Source of the DNA: an uncultured Mycoplasmatota bacterium
GTDB lineage: Bacteria > Bacillota_I > Bacilli_A > RF39 > UBA660
Direction of reading: 5' to 3'
Length of the DNA stretch: 7,907 nucleotides
Assembly: GCA_900551925.1 (NCBI GenBank)
Contig: URXR01000055.1
Coordinates: 1-7,907 of the forward strand
Both the position numbers and the translations under genes were made by a program. Shown here piece by piece: positions 6,838-7,907 of the stretch. Each line of letters begins with the position of its first letter. Position 1 is the first letter of the stretch. The notes below the pieces were generated by a model. The model was given only the letters and a program-made list of their open reading frames with translations. It did no database searches and was not told the DNA's origin.

Positions 6838-7533
6838 CTAATTATATTTTAGTTCAATATTAGAACACTTTATTATAAAATCTTCTAAAGATTCTCCATT
6901 TCTTAATAGTACATGATATTCGTATTGATTATTTAATTTATAGACTTCTTCATAAAGCCATATTCTGTCTTTTAAATTACTTTCTTGTTTAACTATCTCA
7001 AAATCTTTAAATACTATAGAGGTAACTTGAGTTAAACCTTTTTTATTATTTAATTTTATGATAAAATCTTTATTTTTCTTAGTTGCTTTTTTTATGAAAC
7101 AATCATGAAAATACTCTTTAGCAAAATCCGGAATTTTATCTTTAAACTGTTTTGTTAAATGTTCATTATAATCTTGTATTTTCTTTTTTGTATATTTTTC
7201 TATATTTTCAGAATATTCAGTTATCTTTTGATAAATGTCTTTAGTTACATGACCTAAAGCAAGTACTCTAATATCTTTGACTTCATTCAAAATCTCCATT
7301 GGTAGTAATTTTTTTATTCTAGAAAGTTGATATTTAAATATTTCTTCAAATTTTTTTATAGATTTTTTCTTAGATTGATGTTTAAAAATTTTTATAGTTT
7401 CTTCCTTTTTCATTTCATATAATTTTTGAAAATATTCTTCAGAAAATTTACCAGATTTTTTATCAACTTGTAAAATACCAAATAGGTGACTTTTTTGCAT
7501 AGTGTTATACCAATCTTTAGTCATATATTTCAT
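6838..7533 (-). CDS. Hypothetical protein resembling DUF4085
   Basis: A 231-residue soluble protein with no signal peptide or membrane helix. The N-terminus MKYMTKDWYNTMQK, followed by FSEEYFQKLYEMKKEE (30-45), is the pattern I associate with the DUF4085 family of Firmicutes, recalled without a search. Residues 40-130 are rich in Lys and Glu and likely helical, possibly coiled coil. The second half (155-231) looks like beta strands ending in a segment with Trp192. Function is unknown. The start is taken at ATG 7533, which gives the family-like N-terminus and has GGAGTG (7540-7545) 6 nt upstream. The GTG at 7542 lies inside that SD and is unlikely. It follows the decayed gene at the right edge by 15 bp and precedes the five-gene run by 57 bp, so it may be unrelated to the operon. 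Confidence 0.72.
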   Translation of the reverse strand: MKYMTKDWYNTMQKSHLFGILQVDKKSGKFSEEYFQKLYEMKKEETIKIFKHQSKKKSIKKFEEIFKYQLSRIKKLLPMEILNEVKDIRVLALGHVTKDIYQKITEYSENIEKYTKKKIQDYNEHLTKQFKDKIPDFAKEYFHDCFIKKATKKNKDFIIKLNNKKGLTQVTSIVFKDFEIVKQESNLKDRIWLYEEVYKLNNQYEYHVLLRNGESLEDFIIKCSNIELKYN

Positions 7534-7539
7534 ACTTAT

Positions 7540-7545
7540 CACTCC
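7540..7545 (-). promoter_or_regulatory. Shine-Dalgarno of the DUF4085-like gene
   Basis: GGAGTG on the minus strand stands 6 nt before ATG 7533-7531. It supports the ATG start over the overlapping GTG at 7542. Confidence 0.6.
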
Positions 7546-7548
7546 ATT

Positions 7549-7907
7549 TTATAATTTTACTTCATATATACTATTAATTTCTTCTTTATCATCAATTACG
7601 CTAAATGCTAAATCTATTAAAATATCACTAATTTAATTTCAATCTCTTTTTAAGCAAATTTTATCTATTTGGGCATTATAAAGTTCATTTAAATTTTTAA
7701 ATTTAGAAATTGTATTTTTCTTTGTTGATATGCCACATTTGCCAAAATCCATATAATCATCGTGCTTTACAAGCATATACACATTATCTGTGTTTTTAAA
7801 ATATAATTCAATTTCTGGATGTCTATTACTATCCAATGAATCAAATAATTCTTTAAATTTTTCAAACGTTTTGATTATCTAGACAATATATAAATGGATC
7901 ATCCTCA
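7549..7907 (-). pseudogene. Decayed 3' part of an unrecognised gene, truncated by the window
   Basis: The minus strand reads a protein-like segment in pieces. From the edge, one frame gives EDDPFIYCLDNQ and then stops. Removing a single A from the AAAA run at 7869-7872 joins it smoothly to the next frame (TFEKFKELFDSL and onward), which stays open to TGA at 7639-7641. After TGA and a TAA at 7633-7635, the same frame continues through IDLAFSVIDDKEEINS to a final TAA at 7549-7551, right before the SD of the next gene. The simplest reading is one former gene of about 115 or more codons in the window, with a frameshift and two stops within three codons. An open piece of 65 codons (7639-7836) has only a TTG start and no SD, so it is not a credible gene alone. 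TGG codons in neighbours show TGA is a normal stop here. I do not recognise the family. Sequencing error could explain one lesion, less likely three. Confidence 0.6.

Noticed and set aside
7633..7641. TGA read as Trp (alternative genetic code)
   Set aside because: TGG is used for Trp in intact neighbours, the kinase-like gene ends in a sensible TGA, and a TAA follows two codons later, so recoding does not rescue the frame.
7639..7836. A 65-codon gene on the minus strand
   Set aside because: It depends on a TTG start with no SD, and the protein-like sequence continues both upstream and, past two stops, downstream. It is better read as part of a decayed gene.

Overview
The window is very AT-rich and every gene I can support lies on the minus strand. 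The codon bias, the strong purine-rich Shine-Dalgarno (SD) sites such as AGGAGGAG and GGAGG, and the TyrZ-type tyrosyl-tRNA synthetase suggest a low-GC Firmicute, most likely a clostridial relative. This is inference from style, not a database match.

Read in the direction of transcription (right to left), the layout is as follows. (1) At the right edge, 7549-7907 holds the decayed 3' part of a gene that runs off the window, with one probable frameshift and two in-frame stops. (2) At 6838-7533 is an intact protein of unknown function resembling the DUF4085 family. (3) A short spacer at 6781-6837 has a -10-like box and a small inverted repeat. (4) Then comes a tight five-gene run: a GDSL/SGNH hydrolase (6211-6780), a complete one-chain transketolase (4247-6184), a protein-kinase-fold protein whose catalytic-loop Asp appears to be Gly (3045-4244), a group II PLP-dependent amino-acid decarboxylase (1403-3058) and a TyrZ-type tyrosyl-tRNA synthetase (68-1330). 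(5) The left edge, 1-67, is a short tail with an imperfect tandem repeat and a palindrome, and no clear terminator.

The first four genes of the run are joined by gaps of 26 bp or less or by a short overlap, so they are very probably one operon. tyrS follows after 72 bp and may be the fifth member or have its own weak promoter. The set looks like a small dedicated metabolic cassette: C2-unit transfer on a ketose (transketolase), removal of CO2 from an amino acid (PLP decarboxylase), ester hydrolysis or acyl handling (SGNH), and a kinase-fold partner of unclear activity. I do not recognise the pathway. The TyrRS could be an ordinary housekeeping gene, a supply or feedback partner for a tyrosine-using decarboxylase (as in enterococcal tyrosine-decarboxylase operons, which carry a tyrS), or a duplicate serving as self-resistance. 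The operon is the best candidate here for an undescribed system.
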